DNA from: Cantharellus purpuraceus
Taxonomy: Eukaryota > Basidiomycota > Agaricomycetes > Cantharellales > Hydnaceae
Length of the DNA: 64,000 bases
Direction of reading: 5' to 3'
NCBI GenBank assembly: GCA_025174535.1
Contig: JALBUN010000001.1
Coordinates: 2,914,001 to 2,978,000, forward strand
Shown here: positions 48,879 through 61,983 of the stretch, piece by piece
How positions within the stretch are numbered: position 1 is the stretch's first letter
Layout: the number at the start of each line of letters is the position of its first letter
Made by a program: the position numbers and the translations under genes
The notes under the pieces: generated by a model
Told to the model about the DNA's origin: nothing
What the model saw: the letters and a program-made list of their open reading frames with translations, nothing else
Databases searched by the model: none

Positions 48879-50483
48879 CTATGTGAATGGATAGGCAGCA
48901 GGACTCTTGAAACCGTTCGTCCCGACTGCTCTCACACCAAGATTCGCATTGTCCTTCGACACCAACACCGTCGCCTTGTTAGTCATTCCAACAGGAATCA
49001 CATGAGACCAGAATGGGTTAATCGTGGCACGCCATACGATTTCATAGCCTGCCAGATTAGCATCGGTCCCAATAGTCCAAGTCAATGTGCTGTTATTTGT
49101 TAACACAGAGGTGTCCAGTGTAACATTCTTAGGGGTCCCTAAAAACAGGTCAGGAGAGAAATCGATAGGCAAAGAAAAATTGCAAACTGACCTGGGGCTT
49201 GCGCTAGGGACCACATGGCAGCCGCATTAACGCGTCCTGCCCTCGCAATGAATTCGAAGTCGCAAAATTCGATCAAGTCGCCGAATTGCTTGCCGTCTTG
49301 AACCCTCACATCCTGATGCTGATGTGCAAAGTCCTCATGAGGTTCTGTGAAGCGAGCGGCGGGAAACCTCTGCGCAAGGAAGGGTAGATGATCTCCCCCG
49401 CGGAGGAATCTGTCCTTGCGATAAACAACCTGCACTAATCCCACCGTGAACACGACCAAAGCATGCAGAAGCGCTACATTATGGCAGCTTACCAGTCATA
49501 TCGGTCGCACTATTTGTACCCACTTCTGCAGCGAAACGACCAAGTTCACGTGCTGGAGAGTCATTCTCTCCACCCACCGATTCTAAGCTAGCCGCTTGTG
49601 CTGAAGTATCTGCTGTTGGCATGCCCTGTGCAAACAGTCTGATGCTGTGTGGATCGACAGTGCCATCATCGGCAGTAGAACTGCCAATGATGTCGTTAGT
49701 GAACATGCCTTGGACGTCAGCGCCAGCTTGTTTCATCTGTTGTGCCAGGAACGTCGCGCCATAGAGCCCTTGCTCCTCGCCTGCGACTGCTACAAAAACA
49801 ATCGTGGCGGCAGGACGATGTGTCGCCATTATACGAGCGAGCTCCATAGACACAGCAACACCTGATGCATCGTCATCAGCACCAGGAGAGTCAGCCTCGC
49901 TATTCATGATATCTGTCACACGAGAATCGTAGTGACCCGACACCACATATACTCGGTTGGGATCACTGGAGCCTTTCAGCGTAGCGACAATGTTACTAAT
50001 CTGTGTGTTGTTCGGTATACCAGGGGCAGGGGTTTGAATGAAATTTGGCACTGTTACAACCATCTGTCCATTTGACGCAGCAGCAAATGTTCGCATCTGT
50101 TCAGCGATCCAGTCTCGAGCTGCGCCGATTCCCCGGACCGGGTCAGTTTGGGAGGACAAGGTGTGTCGCGTTCCAAACGACACTAGCTTCGTTATAATTG
50201 CTTGAATGCGTTCAGGATCAATCTGGGACATGATGTCACGAAGCTCTGCGTCAGGTTCTTGTGGTACCAAAGCTTCACCAGGGCCAATGGGCCATATATC
50301 GGAAAGCGAGCATTGTCGGAGGTCTCGCAAATCCAGACCATTGTTAGACACTACTGCCCAAGTGAGTGTGGGATCCACATTTTGCTTGAATCGACGAACG
50401 TTACCTGTTGCGAGTCCACATACACTTGCAAGACATAAAAGCGCGGTAATCGCGGCGAGCACGATATCGATTAGTCGGTGCAT
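48879..50483 (-). CDS. Secreted M28-family zinc exopeptidase with C-terminal beta domain
   Basis: Three exons on the minus strand: 50483-49493, 49434-49192 and 49138-48879, 497 residues. A signal peptide is evident ([20 protein letters not shown]). The M28 peptidase core carries [14 protein letters not shown] (His ligand), [20 protein letters not shown] (bridging Asp), [20 protein letters not shown] (Glu pair), [11 protein letters not shown] and [20 protein letters not shown]. After residue 410 a fibronectin III-like segment follows ([31 protein letters not shown]). The protein should be an extracellular or vacuolar aminopeptidase. The start is the ATG at the signal peptide; a TTG 11 codons upstream was not used. 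Confidence 0.92.
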
Positions 50484-50921
50484 GAAAAGCTTGAGAATAA
50501 GGGTTCTTTTTCTCAAAGTCTCTACCGAGGACCAGGTTCTTTCGCGTTATATATTTCATCATTGCTAAGGTTGAAGATAAGGGGTCGGAGGTGCATGCTA
50601 AGGCAGGACTCACGCCAGTGGGTATCTGGCAGGGCATGGTCATGTGGCTACAGATAAGTATGCAACAAATACAGACGATCACAGCAGCCATGTGAGTTTG
50701 ACGGGGGCCTAGGCTGGATTTATCGTCGATGAAGATTATTTACTCACCCGTGGGTGAGGGAAAGAAGGTCGGAGCTTGAAACCCTGTCCTTGAGTTCGCG
50801 CTGTACTACCGCACCTATTTTTGTGTTTCAACTTCCAGCGATCTATGGCCCTGTCTAAAATATGATTTATGCACGATAAAATAAACACAGTAGATTTATG
50901 GATTACAAATACAATACGTCC
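50484..50921. other. Intergenic region upstream of M28 peptidase and downstream of VPS35
   Basis: 438 bp. Contains the promoter of the M28 gene and the 3' end of VPS35. No gene seen. Confidence 0.6.
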
Positions 50922-53900
50922 TCATCGCGCGATGCCCATTTTCAATGTGGCACCGACTACATCAACCTCTTCCCATCGTTGATGCACCTTATCGCCCTCG
51001 TCTTCCGAGTTCGACAAAGCATCCTTCTTGGACTGAATATATAGCAACGTGTTGCGGAAATGTCGCGTAATCATGTCGGGTGTCTGCACTCCCTCGATCA
51101 GACCCGGTGGGGCTCGGGATGATGGATGCACGTCGGGCGATGAGATGTTGTCAATGCTGGAAGTGATTAACTCCACTAAGCTATTAACAAATTTGGGAGT
51201 CACCTGAGCGTGTTCACGTTAGTAAACTATGAGAGGTAAGGGCATGAATATAGCATACTGCAGGCGCATTGTGATCAAGATAGTATAAGTATTGATCAAG
51301 GGCATCACAATATAGTTGTATTGTGACAATTTCCTCGATCGAAGAGTTTGCAATTCGTAAGGACTTCTGCAAGCATTCCAAAACGCGTTTGCTGTCCCAG
51401 TGAGGGAACTAGAAGGCATTTCATCAATTGAGGAGGCGCAGAGTGCAACGACACCTTACAGCCCTGGGTCGTTCCGTAGCATCAACATCCTTCTCTTTTG
51501 AAGTGTCTCTGGCTGGATCGACATCTGTGGCATTTTGCCACCACAGATGACTAGCGAGATGCACCGCAGTGGCTTGATGAGGTTTCTTCAACAATCGCGA
51601 CCCGTGTCGTGCGGCCTGTGTCACAAGCGTGTCGTAATTATCAGGACCAAATACTTTTGCACCGTGGAGTGTCTTGATTATCAGAGCAATCGCCTGCAAT
51701 TGCGCTCGACTTTCCGAGATACTCTCCTCATACACCGAAAAGGCTTGCACATAAAACTCGTATGTGAGATCCTCGAAATCGCACTCGTCTGATATTTGTG
51801 CAGCTAGGAGGAACAGTCGCAACGCTATTGCAGGGGCTTCTACCTGGGTCGCTAATATTGAAATAAGTTGTCGGGTGAATTTAAGGATATTGGCAGCTTT
51901 CGATTCCCAATCAGTTTCCTGAAGAGGTATGTAAGAATCAGTAAACATAGGCATCATTGATGCAGCGAACGCACTAGGTGTTCGCGATCTTTGTACCGTC
52001 GGGCGAGCTTGATGGACGCTGAGATGAGAGAAGGGAAAGTGAAACGCATTCGTTCACCTCCCTCATCGAAATGTTTTCGAGCCCTTTGTAATAGCTAGAA
52101 GAAAATGTCACCTTGAAGAAACATCGTTGGTCCTGAAAACCACACGAACCTCAAACTGCACATCAAGTGACTCCGATCGGAACAAGTGGACCATACGGGC
52201 TACCCAACCTTGCTCTTCTGCAAGTTCCTCCAGGTCTACCTGGTTAGGTCCATGGCTAGTGACACGTCGCCCTTCTTTAGGATGCGTCTGCGGCCCCGTA
52301 CTTGCCATACCCACGCCAACATCCTTCTGATCACGCACAAGAACATGGCATAGTTCAAGAACACCATCGACATCCTCTGGTGATTCAATCACAGTCTCGT
52401 TTTTGAGTACGGATGAAATGATGGCATGAGCAAGGGACCGTCGAGTGGAAAAGGGTTGCAAGGCGAACAAGGTCGGATAACGAGGTAGAGCGAGGAGCGT
52501 GAGGACAGATTGATATGAGTTAATCGGTGCGAGCAAGAGATTTGACAAGTTTTGCGTGGTCTGTGATGTATGAAGGTCGGAACTGCAGATGTGACCTTAA
52601 TAAATAGATCATGACATAATTTTTGGGATACATACCTCTCATTGAATTCCTTCACCTTGTCGTGAGCAAAGCCAAGGATTTGGTCGACATAGTCCAATCG
52701 ATCTGGGTAGCAGCTCAGAGACAAATTTGTCAGAGACACGAGTAACGCTGTAATATCCTGGATAGGAAGGTCCGGTCGGGCCTGTATGACATGTAATTAG
52801 GCGATAAGACTTGGCACTACAGAACATACCTTAATCAATTCCACTACTTGTTCCCAGAAGACCTCGAACAATTTGACATCAACGGGGATCCCTCTGAACT
52901 TCTTCGTATGGCCACTACTCGATTCCTTCTCCTTGTCACCACCCAATTCCTCCTTCTTATCTCCATTGACCACAACTGACTCTGACACAGTAGATCTTCC
53001 TTCACCTCCCCACTCTGACACGCCTGCTGTGATGCTTACATCTCCCGCCGTTCCATTCTGCCGTGCTTTTTTCTGCGCATTGACTTTCTCAGCTAGACGT
53101 TTGGCAGCAGCCTCCTCCTGACGCTTCGTCTCCTCCGGGTCTTCGTTCTCCGCTTCTCGAGCAGCATAAGCTGCCAATCGATCAATGAGTGCGATAACAA
53201 TCTGTTTTATGTTGACCTTGGGATGAAGCTGTGCGGTGGCTGACAGAAATGGCCCAAGGGTATGAAGATGGAAATCATCTGTGAATACCTGCCAACGGGA
53301 TTTATACCACCAAATAGAAAATTCAAAGCACATTCAAAAGACTCACTTGGATAACGACTTCCATCAGATACTCCTGTGCTATCACATCCTTGCAATTGAC
53401 AACTTGTTCGAGGATGCTCGGCAGGATGGTTTTTTGGTACATATCCAGATCGACGCCCTCTAGCTGACTCAACCGGACGAGATTCGTTCCTACGAGGATT
53501 CTAAGCTCCCGGCGCTCCATCTCTCGCTTCTCCCTGTCCCGGGAATGACCTTGGTGCTGTAATCGCACCCAAAGCTTGTTCATTTCAATGAAATTGGTCA
53601 AGACAAAACTGATGGAATCTTGGAGGTTTCCAGAGGCCCTGCAAAGTTCCGCAAAGCCGTTTGCCTCTGTGAGACAAGAAGTGCGCTTGAAACTCACCCT
53701 GGGTCAATTCCTATCGGAAGATGGTCCCTTGTTTGTCCACTAAGATAATGCCGCAAGAAGAGCCCTCTGGTGGGATGCTGAACACCTCTGGACATCTCCA
53801 TCATATCCTTCATAATCTCCTTCACAGGTGCTCCAGGTATAGACATGTATACCGCGCCAACTGTAATCATGAGATAGAGTCGGGGGACGATGTTACCTGC

Positions 53901-54319
53901 ATATTGGACAAGCTCGTATAAATCCGCAAGATGATGACGGTCCTGCGTATGTGCCTCATACAGATAGTTTGAGAGGTGGCGAAGAGCATCAAATACTGCC
54001 ATGTCTGTGGCAGAGTCAGTCTCAGAAGAGAATTAGTGTGTTCGCACAGTAGATACTCACAGAGTTCATAGTACTGTTTCGGAGTCAGGGAGGAGGTTCG
54101 CAACTCTGCAAGCATAGTGCTGGCACTCTTAAGAGCATCCATAAGTTGTTCTGTCTCCTGCAAGTATGAAAAATGTAGAGTGGAACAAATAAGTTTGGAA
54201 TAGGCGACGCCCAAACATCCTGCACGCACAAGATATCTCTTCATGTGCTGGACCTGTATCTTGACAATGTTCAGCGCCTCACTAAGCATCTTGCCCTCGA
54301 GATCAGGCAAGGCTGCCAT
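50922..54319 (-). CDS. VPS35: Retromer core subunit Vps35
   Basis: Eleven exons on the minus strand: 54319-54230, 54157-54061, 54004-53698, 53638-53347, 53288-52830, 52781-52632, 52560-52150, 52094-51975, 51918-51460, 51408-51259 and 51203-50922; 938 residues. The alpha-solenoid family is unmistakable: [20 protein letters not shown], the PRLYLM motif that binds Vps26, [85 protein letters not shown] and [16 protein letters not shown]. Retromer sorts cargo from endosomes back to the Golgi or surface. Compared with human Vps35 (796) there is an insertion of about 80 charged residues (about 305-385, rich in Glu, Lys, Ser) between [14 protein letters not shown] and [12 protein letters not shown]. 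Confidence 0.97.
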
Positions 54320-56111
54320 GACGGTGACTGACGCTAAGTACGGTTAAATTCAGAGCGAGGCTGCAGCCTCAGTGTCGGAGTTGAAGCGAACAACTCCGTC
54401 TACTTTTTGCGTTTACTGTAGTCAATCAGTATCCTCGTGCTGATCTGGATCCATCTATCTCTGGTTGTGCTATCATACTTAGGGTCGTGAACGCAGCTGT
54501 TTTTCTTATATGTAGTGGCGTCTCGCCATCATGACTGCGTAGCACTTTGTTACTGCGGTGACTCCTGTGACTGACATGTAATCGCCCAAGAGTCTGCTCA
54601 AGACTAACACTTCCTTAACTCCCCATGCTGCGCCTCCATCAACAGGCATCGATCTCTGTTGTTACTAATTGGCGTTCGTTTCCACCGCCCACAATGCTAT
54701 GTATAGTCTTACGAACTTTAATTTCAACCCGCCTTTCTCACCCTTTCATCTCGTCCAGAATCTCGTCTGGCGTCGATCTATTACCCTAACACCATGTGGG
54801 AGTGGGGGGGTGGGGGTTTCTGCTGCTCCCTTGCGTGGACCTGGACCTTACGTGGACTTCAGATCCGCCCAAACACCTGACGGCGCTTGCGAGTTCTTTC
54901 GAGGTCTAACACTACCATCCATGATTCGAGGACCTCATTGCTAGGGTACTATTCTCGTCTGTCTTTCGCTTGGGTGACTTTCAAGCATTGCCTCTAAGTT
55001 TCACTGCTGTGAGCGTGACTTGGGGCTGCTACAGATATTACGAAGTCTGGATCATTGAATACAGGCGAATCTTAACGACATTTTATTGAACATAAGAATG
55101 AAGTCAACCACCAGCCACAAGGGTCACACTCCTATCCTAGAGTGATCCACAGTCTACCCGGCTTGTCCACCCTTTGGGCGGTGGTCAACTCTATTAGCAT
55201 GTTCATCGACGGGTGGGTGCCTGCAGCTCGTTGTGTTGCTACTTTCTTTGTAGAAGTCTGGCAGAGCTTACGCGCTGGTGAAAGCTACAGCTCGTGTCAT
55301 AGTACATTAATGTTGACTCCATCCGAGAGGATGTCTTTGGTTTAAGTCTTGAATACGCTTTTCCTTTACGTGGGGTATGATATTAGTTTCCGCTTCCCAC
55401 CTGGTGCGGAGAGCCGCAATCCCCACCCACACATCTTGACAGCCATCATAGTTCTGAATATGCCCCTCCTGTTCTGCCATGAGACCGCACTTTGCTAGCT
55501 ATGGAGGCAGTAAACTCCATGACAATTACCCCTCACTCGTGTACCCCGACGTTTCAGTGAAGAATATGTGCCTCCTCCGAAATGGTGGCGATATGATGTC
55601 AGAACATGTACACATTGGCGAATTGAGGCTTCAATCCCTTCGTCGTGTGGTCGAGGGAATGCGTCCTTAAACCATAGAAAACCTGGTCCGTACCGCGCCT
55701 CATGATGACTCTGATTCTGACGAAGTGGAGGTCCATCCAACCCCCCCACCTGCGGAACTTGTCCCTCTCGTGCTTGATGAGTCGGATCACGCACTCTCTG
55801 ATCATGACGAGCATTTCTCTGATGCTCGCAAGCTGAGTGGTGCTCTAGAAAGTGGCAATGATTGTCGACACTCACAGAGACATTAAGGACATAGGTTATA
55901 TCCTGCCTAACCCCACATTGATTCTAACCGGCTTTCAGGTTCTTCATACTCTCAAACAACTCTCATTTCCCCAACAGTGAACTGCACAGGTCTGGGCTTT
56001 ACACACTTTCGTATAAAATATCCATTGAATACCGAACTGCTTCTGCAAACGATTCAGGTTATTAGTTCCAACTATCTTGCATATACAGCCAATGTTGCAT
56101 GTAGCTTTGCT
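54320..56111. other. Intergenic region of 1.8 kb between VPS35 and NDUFS4
   Basis: Divergent promoters of VPS35 (minus) and NDUFS4 (plus) lie at the two ends. Short frames around 54669-54944 and 55479-55875 on either strand have no motif or splice support. Nothing else is recognised. Confidence 0.5.
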
Positions 56112-56939
56112 ATGAGCGTACTGCGCCGAGTTCTCGGGCACCGCGTGTGGTGTTCCGCTATGTCTACAGCTCTTCGTCACTTGGCGAGACCACTCGCAAC
56201 TCATCCATTATGTAGTCTCGCTCGCGCAGCTAGCACAAATATGCCTACATACCCTCCAGGTGAAGCAAATGCACACAGTGCAGGCACACCCCCGTCATCA
56301 GAGGTCGCTCACATCCCGGAGAGCAAGGATATTCCTGTAGCTGCAGAGATCATCAGTGGAGGCCCGGGTGCGCATTTCGATTGGCATATGCTCAGCATGT
56401 CGGGACGTTGACATATGCGTTCTTCCTCACAACTTAGTGGAGCTTCGACATCGCCTTGTACGTATTTTCCAGCCCACACGCAATACGATGCAAAGTGGAG
56501 GTGCGAAGGGAGAGAAATGGCGCATTGATTGGGACATCTCACTTAGTGCTGGGAAGTGGCAGAACCCCTTGATGGGATGGACCAGCTCGTTCGCCTCTGA
56601 CCGTTTCCGTCCTGTCGCAATATAATGAGGATATTCTTAGTGCAGATTATATGCAAGGCACGAGGATTGCCTTCAATACCAGAGAGGATGCCATTCAATT
56701 TGCTGAAAAACAAGGTGAGACTGCTTGTGCGAACTGCCGTGTATCCAAGAATGAAACTGGATTCACGGGTCAGGTTGGGATTACTATGTGCAGCCTGAGA
56801 CGGTCAAGCACATTCCTCCGAAGAACTACAGGTGATGTTTCGGTTGGTTTATGTGATACTCGTGAAGTTGAACGCTGTCTTGCTTAGTGAGAACTATGTT
56901 TACAAGCCCAATAAGCTACGCATTGCGCGCACAAAGTAA
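56112..56939 (+). CDS. NDUFS4: Complex I accessory subunit NDUFS4 (18/21 kDa, AQDQ type)
   Basis: Five exons: 56112-56367, 56438-56588, 56641-56714, 56774-56831 and 56888-56939, 196 residues. The N-terminus is basic and hydroxylated without acid residues (MSVLRRVLGHRVWCSAMSTA, then LARAAST), a mitochondrial presequence; a second ATG at 56160 would also give one. The conserved body reads VRIFQPTRNTMQSGGAKGEK, WRIDWDIS, NPLMGWTSSADYMQGTRIAF, DAIQFAEKQGWDYYV and HIPPKNYSENYVYKPNKLRI. NDUFS4 sits in the peripheral arm of respiratory complex I and stabilises the NADH-binding module. Confidence 0.96.
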
Positions 56940-58179
56940 ACGGTGTGGCGTCTGTCGAATTAGCACGTCAAATATCTAGAAGTTGTATATCAACAGAGAA
57001 GCCTTTGAAAGCAATACATTCTTCTAGCACTCGGCAGTTCCCAGTTCTTCAGGTACCTACAACAGGCAACCCGTACATCCAATTCATAATACTCTAGGAG
57101 CTCACAATTCGAAGTCTCGGATATAAAACCAGAGTCTTGCAACGAGGGCATGGTTATGCAAATGGAAACCAATGATGATGGTACAGATGTTGCTGGTATC
57201 TGACGACGGCTTTGAAAAAGCCTAAGGTTTAGTGCTTCTAGGGAGGGTCCGGACCCTAACGAGGATATCCCAGCACAAGGCCCTACAGCGTCATTGGCAC
57301 TCATGATAGGCCAGCGATTCAGATCTTCTCGACGTTGTCATAGCTTGCGTTACAAAGATATGGGGTTTCCGCCACATTACTTGATGTTGTCGTTTGTGCG
57401 GGAGAATCCTCTCATGTATGTGTTGTAGTTGTTGTATGCTGGGATCTTTCAAGGTCCATCATTTTGGCCAAATCAACCTTGAGGGTTGATGTCAACGTGA
57501 AAGTTGTGCCATAAACCGTCAACAAGTGATCTGCAATGCATATAATATTAGCCGGCCGGGATTAAAGAAAGACTTGAAGGTAGTCACGGATGACCTGCTG
57601 ACGTCGAGGCGTGCAGCCAGTGGTTCCAGCACCATCATACTGTAACCCACATCTTGCAACCTATTATCTTGTTCTCGACGACAGCTGTGCACGCGCCAGT
57701 TAATGCTGCAATGCATTGTGCTGCTACTGTACTGTGTTCAAGCACACCAAATATTGTATAGACGTACTATTGCTCTTAGACTATGCAGAGACTTCTGTTA
57801 GCTGGACAGCATGTCAGCTGGCATCCCTATAGAGGACGGAAAGGATGAAGGACGTCGCTGCATCTCCAGACATATATCTTCAGAGAACAAAGCTTTCCAA
57901 CCTGGGGCCCAGGAAATCTGCATATGGATGGCACAAATGCCGTCGTTCCCTGCCGAGCCCTGTATGCTTGCAGGCGTTGAACGTTGATGACGGAGCTGCC
58001 AGGAAGGTAGGGTGGTTAAAAGCTGTCGCGTCAAATAACGCTTGGAAATTGATGCACAACGTCGACCCATTCTCGCATTCTTACAAGCAAAATGCAGGTG
58101 TGTGAAGAGAACCAGCTAATACCATAAACATGTGTGCCAAAAACAACTATTACATGTCAATACATACTCTTCAAGATTC
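56940..58179. other. Convergent intergenic region, no gene seen
   Basis: About 1.2 kb between the stops of NDUFS4 (plus) and VPS27 (minus). Short frames on both strands lack motifs and splice partners. Confidence 0.5.
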
Positions 58180-60865
58180 TCACAAATCTATTAACGCCAC
58201 CTCCTTCTTAGTCTCCTCAAACGCAGTTGTTGGTGGGGAATACAGCGGGTACATTTGTGGATTCGACGTGGGTGCCGTAGGAAACGCAGGGAGTGGATTT
58301 GACGTACCAAGCGGAGGCGCGTAGACTTGTTGAGGCTGTGGGTGCGATGAGATTGTGTTGCCACGACTGAGTGTCGTCGAGGATGACGGGGGTGCAGGCG
58401 GAGCGTACGATGAACTATTGACAGTATTGTGCCTAGATAGTGTAGACGATGAAGTAGGCCGATAATAGGCTTGCTGCTGCTGTGCATGAGAAGGCTGTAT
58501 GGGTTGTGTGGGCTGTGGTGCCATGGGCGCGTATTGCTGCTGGGCAACTGTTGGAGGGGAGACGGGAGGAAGACGCTGGGTTACCAGTCGCTGTTGATTG
58601 GCAACGGGTGGTAAAGTAGGAGTCTGTTGAGGATAAGAATGCGATTGAAGCTGTTCCCTTGGAGCCTCATGTACTTGCCCCATCACATGGTGTTGAGGTT
58701 GATTTTGCTGATTTTGTGGCCAGGGCTCTGAGACTGGAGTCGGCGTTTGATATGCATGTTGCGGCGGCTGTGGTGTAGGCGTCTCCTCGGTTGTATGAGT
58801 CCAGGTTTGTTGATGGGCATACGGTTCGCGATAGGATGATCCCATGGGCGCAGGAGGTGGTTGCTGGCATGAATCTGGTACTTGAACCGGGGGCGCTTGG
58901 GGAGTATAGCTGTTCGCTGTTCCGTGCTCTGGTGCGTACGATGGTTGTTGTTGCACTGGTAGTTGGTTCTGTACTGGAGAGGGTGACACGTATGTCGGGT
59001 GATAAGCGACTGTCTGATATCCCTGCTTCACGGGTTGCGGAGAACCGACAGTTTGCTGGCGTGACCACTCTCCAAATTCCGAGCGGGCAGAGCTGTCAAG
59101 AGCATGATATCGCGTTGCTGCACGGTTGTATGATTGCTGAGATGTAGATGCCGCTCGCCAGGTTGGATGAGCTATCTGTTCCGTCAAGAGTCGGTCGTAG
59201 AGTCGGACAGCTTGAGAGAGCTTGTCGTGCATTTCCGATAGCATCTCTGGAAGTAGAATTAGTGGGTTACAATGATGATCAAGAAAGAGACTGACGTTCT
59301 TTCCTATCGGCGTCGTCTAAACTGAGAGCTAGTTTTGGCCGCAAGTTGTTTGCATGACCATACATCTCATGTGCATTGGATATTCGCGAAAGACTTGAGC
59401 CGCCCTGAGACTGCGCATCCTGAATCGTCTGGTTGAACGTCAGAATTGCGTCTGTCTCGCGCGGATCGAGGTCATGATTGGGCAGAGTGGGCAAGGGCGG
59501 GTGCGCCGGAACTGCGACTTCCTCCCCCCTGCCATTGGCATACGTGGGAGTCCCCCGATAGACATGATCTTCAGGTTCATCGTATGACGCTGCTACAGGC
59601 GCGCTAGGCTTTGGGGCATTGGCTTCGCGGAGACTCGCTTCAATGGCGGCCTTCAATTCAGGGTCGTCATCGTCCTCAGTTTTATATCCATTCGTAGTGG
59701 GGCGCGTCATACGATCCACGAGTGGAGGCTCAGATGTTTGCCATCGGTTAGATGGAGGTCCGTTGGAACGATAAGGCCCATGAGATGATGCGTTGGACTC
59801 TGCAAGAGATAGCTGTATGGCTTGTTGTAGTTCTGCATCGGCAAGATCCCGCGCACTGCGGTGCCTATGCGTGCGAGAAGACGGTGAGAGGCGAGTATGT
59901 CCGGAAGAGAAGTCAAGGCTTTGTCTGAATCGGACGATCTGAGAAAGATACTTAAGGGGTCATGATATAAACGGACTCACGATCTTTCCTTGTCACGCTT
60001 ATTCAATTTGGCAAAGCACCCATCACACACCCTCACCTCTTGCGTGATTCCGAAATGAGGAAGCGGTAGCGTTTTCGACGAGCATTGCTGATCAAATACC
60101 TGCCCACAATTACGACAGTGATGCTTCCTGTTTGTGAATGTGAAGGCGGTGCGACAGCGTAAACAGACGTCGGAGTCGATCCATTCGGGGGCCGTGGAAG
60201 TATCGACCATCGCAGAGCTGGCTACAGTCATGTCCTTAGGAGGAAATTCAAAGCCTATACAGCGTGAATGATGACAGGCGTTCGTCTCAACGGGATGAGG
60301 CGTAGACACACCTTCTAACTTTAGTTCTCTATACACTTGGCCGACATAACCCAAAGTATATTTTCCCTCGAATGCTACTGACCAGTTCTGAATATATCGT
60401 AGAATCTTATTCTTCACATCGAGGTTGAGAGTAGGTATCTTCAAGATGGAGACGAGGTTATCCATGAACTCTTTGGATGCCACCTCGTTCAAGAAATGAT
60501 CACCACCATTCTTCACACACACATCAGTGAGCTACTCTAGTCTTCAATAACTCTCGCACAGTAATTTAAGATGGCGACACGCACCCCTAGAGCTAAGAGT
60601 TGCACATTTGGATTCTTGTGGTTCAATCGTCGCTTGAGAGCACGAGTGGCATTCTTTGGCGGAACAGACTTTGAGCGGATTTGATCACATATCTCTAGGT
60701 TGAGCGCAATGTCTTCTTCAGCTAACCGAAGCTCAGAAGTAGCCTTCTCTTTGTAATTGTGAATCAGGAGTGGTGAGTATTCAAGCGTTTAAAGCTACGC
60801 GCTAGTGACTCACCAACTGCATCATCGAACTGAGACTGGCCCCATATCAAAGAAGTAAGTGACAT
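58180..60865 (-). CDS. VPS27: ESCRT-0 subunit Vps27/Hrs (VHS, FYVE, UIM)
   Basis: Six exons on the minus strand: 60865-60814, 60748-60585, 60531-60312, 60254-59981, 59924-59296 and 59246-58180; 801 residues. Domains in order: VHS ([40 protein letters not shown], residues 10-150), FYVE zinc finger ([40 protein letters not shown], with the RKHHCR motif for PI3P), two ubiquitin-interacting motifs ([16 protein letters not shown] and [14 protein letters not shown]), a helical GAT-like segment ([20 protein letters not shown]), then a Pro/Gln-rich tail ending VALIDL, a clathrin-box-like C-terminus. It recruits ubiquitinated cargo on endosomes and hands it to ESCRT-I. Confidence 0.96.
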
Positions 60866-61983
60866 TGTTGAGTTGTATGGTGTAAGGTAGGAGAGGCAGA
60901 GTTGGCAACTACCACGTACGCGCTGCGACGGGCGCAAGTGGCTGCTGACTAAACACTTCACGAAGCTCTGGCTGACTTTGAACTTGGCGTGGAATCTATA
61001 GCGTACGATAGCCTAGCTCTGTATGCAAGTCCGGTCAAGCAGTAGATTTTGCATTCTTCGAGAAGGCTGCCAATAAACTCTACTCAGGGAATAATATCCA
61101 GTGCAGTGCATACGCGGAAGAGGAGTATACTACATTATCAATTCGAAAGGCCGTGTATCAGTAGAGAGAATCGGTCAATTAAACTGTGATTGTCCAGGAA
61201 TTTAATGACACCTGGTAGCAAACGGCGCTGCATAGGAAGGGATCAGCCGAATCGACACGAGGTGCTGTCATCTCCATGCTCTGCAGACCGAAGGAGAAAA
61301 AACCTCCAAGTCCCAGAGTACTCTAACAGAATGATTTCAGGGGAATAAGAAGTCACATTGGATCCAAAGGAAGGCGATGGTAGCTCAGTGTCACAAGGGT
61401 GTTCGAAAGTCAAACAGCTTGCTCAGAGAAGTCGCGGCTACGTATCGGATGTCGACGGTAGCGAAGTCAGCAAAATTGACGCTCAGCGGGAAATCAGCCC
61501 CTCCTCCATCCTGCAACGAGTCTGTGTATAGGCAACTGATTCACTGAGCGCGATATCCTTCAGATGACTCGAAGAGAGGTTAAGCGGTAGCAAACTTGAA
61601 AGGTTTGGACTTTAAGCTCCGCCTGAAACCTTTTCACGTAGAGGCGTTCCTCGTCGCGACGTCCATCATCCTCATCACCGATCCTTGCTTAGGCTTGATC
61701 CTTCTGCCGTGCTAACGCCATCCAGTGTTTGAGGACTTCATTTGCGGGTCCTCAGCGTTTTCCTGACCTTAGCAACACCACACTTGCCACAGCCGTGTGG
61801 TACTAGCTTTTCCAGCTCATCCTTGGTTTCTTCTTCTAGCTGCTTGAAACCTCCGAAAAGATTGTTTCTTCGCACCTTGGCGACTCTAACATCATTATAG
61901 ACGGTTTGCTTCTCTTTTTTGACGTGCACAGCTGCTGCTTCAACCATCTCCTTTTGAGCATCCCCTCATTGTAATACTCCACC
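60866..61983. other. Divergent intergenic region between VPS27 and RPB1
   Basis: About 1.1 kb. It holds the promoters of both genes. The one ATG-started frame of note is the minus-strand ORF at 61738-61947 described separately; the rest has no recognisable coding sequence. Confidence 0.5.
61738..61947 (-). CDS. Unassigned short ORF, 69 residues
   Basis: ATG-started frame on the minus strand. The predicted peptide is highly charged (VAKVRRNNLFGGFKQLEEET, KDELEKLVPHGCGKCGVAKV) and ends in a basic run RKTLRTRK. It lies within 40 bp of the RPB1 start on the opposite strand. Its CGKCG and KVRKTL segments vaguely recall the [15 protein letters not shown] part of RPB1 itself, but the similarity is too weak to call a duplication. 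It could be chance, an unrecognised small gene, or the last exon of a gene I cannot assemble. Confidence 0.2.
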   Translation of the reverse strand: MVEAAAVHVKKEKQTVYNDVRVAKVRRNNLFGGFKQLEEETKDELEKLVPHGCGKCGVAKVRKTLRTRK

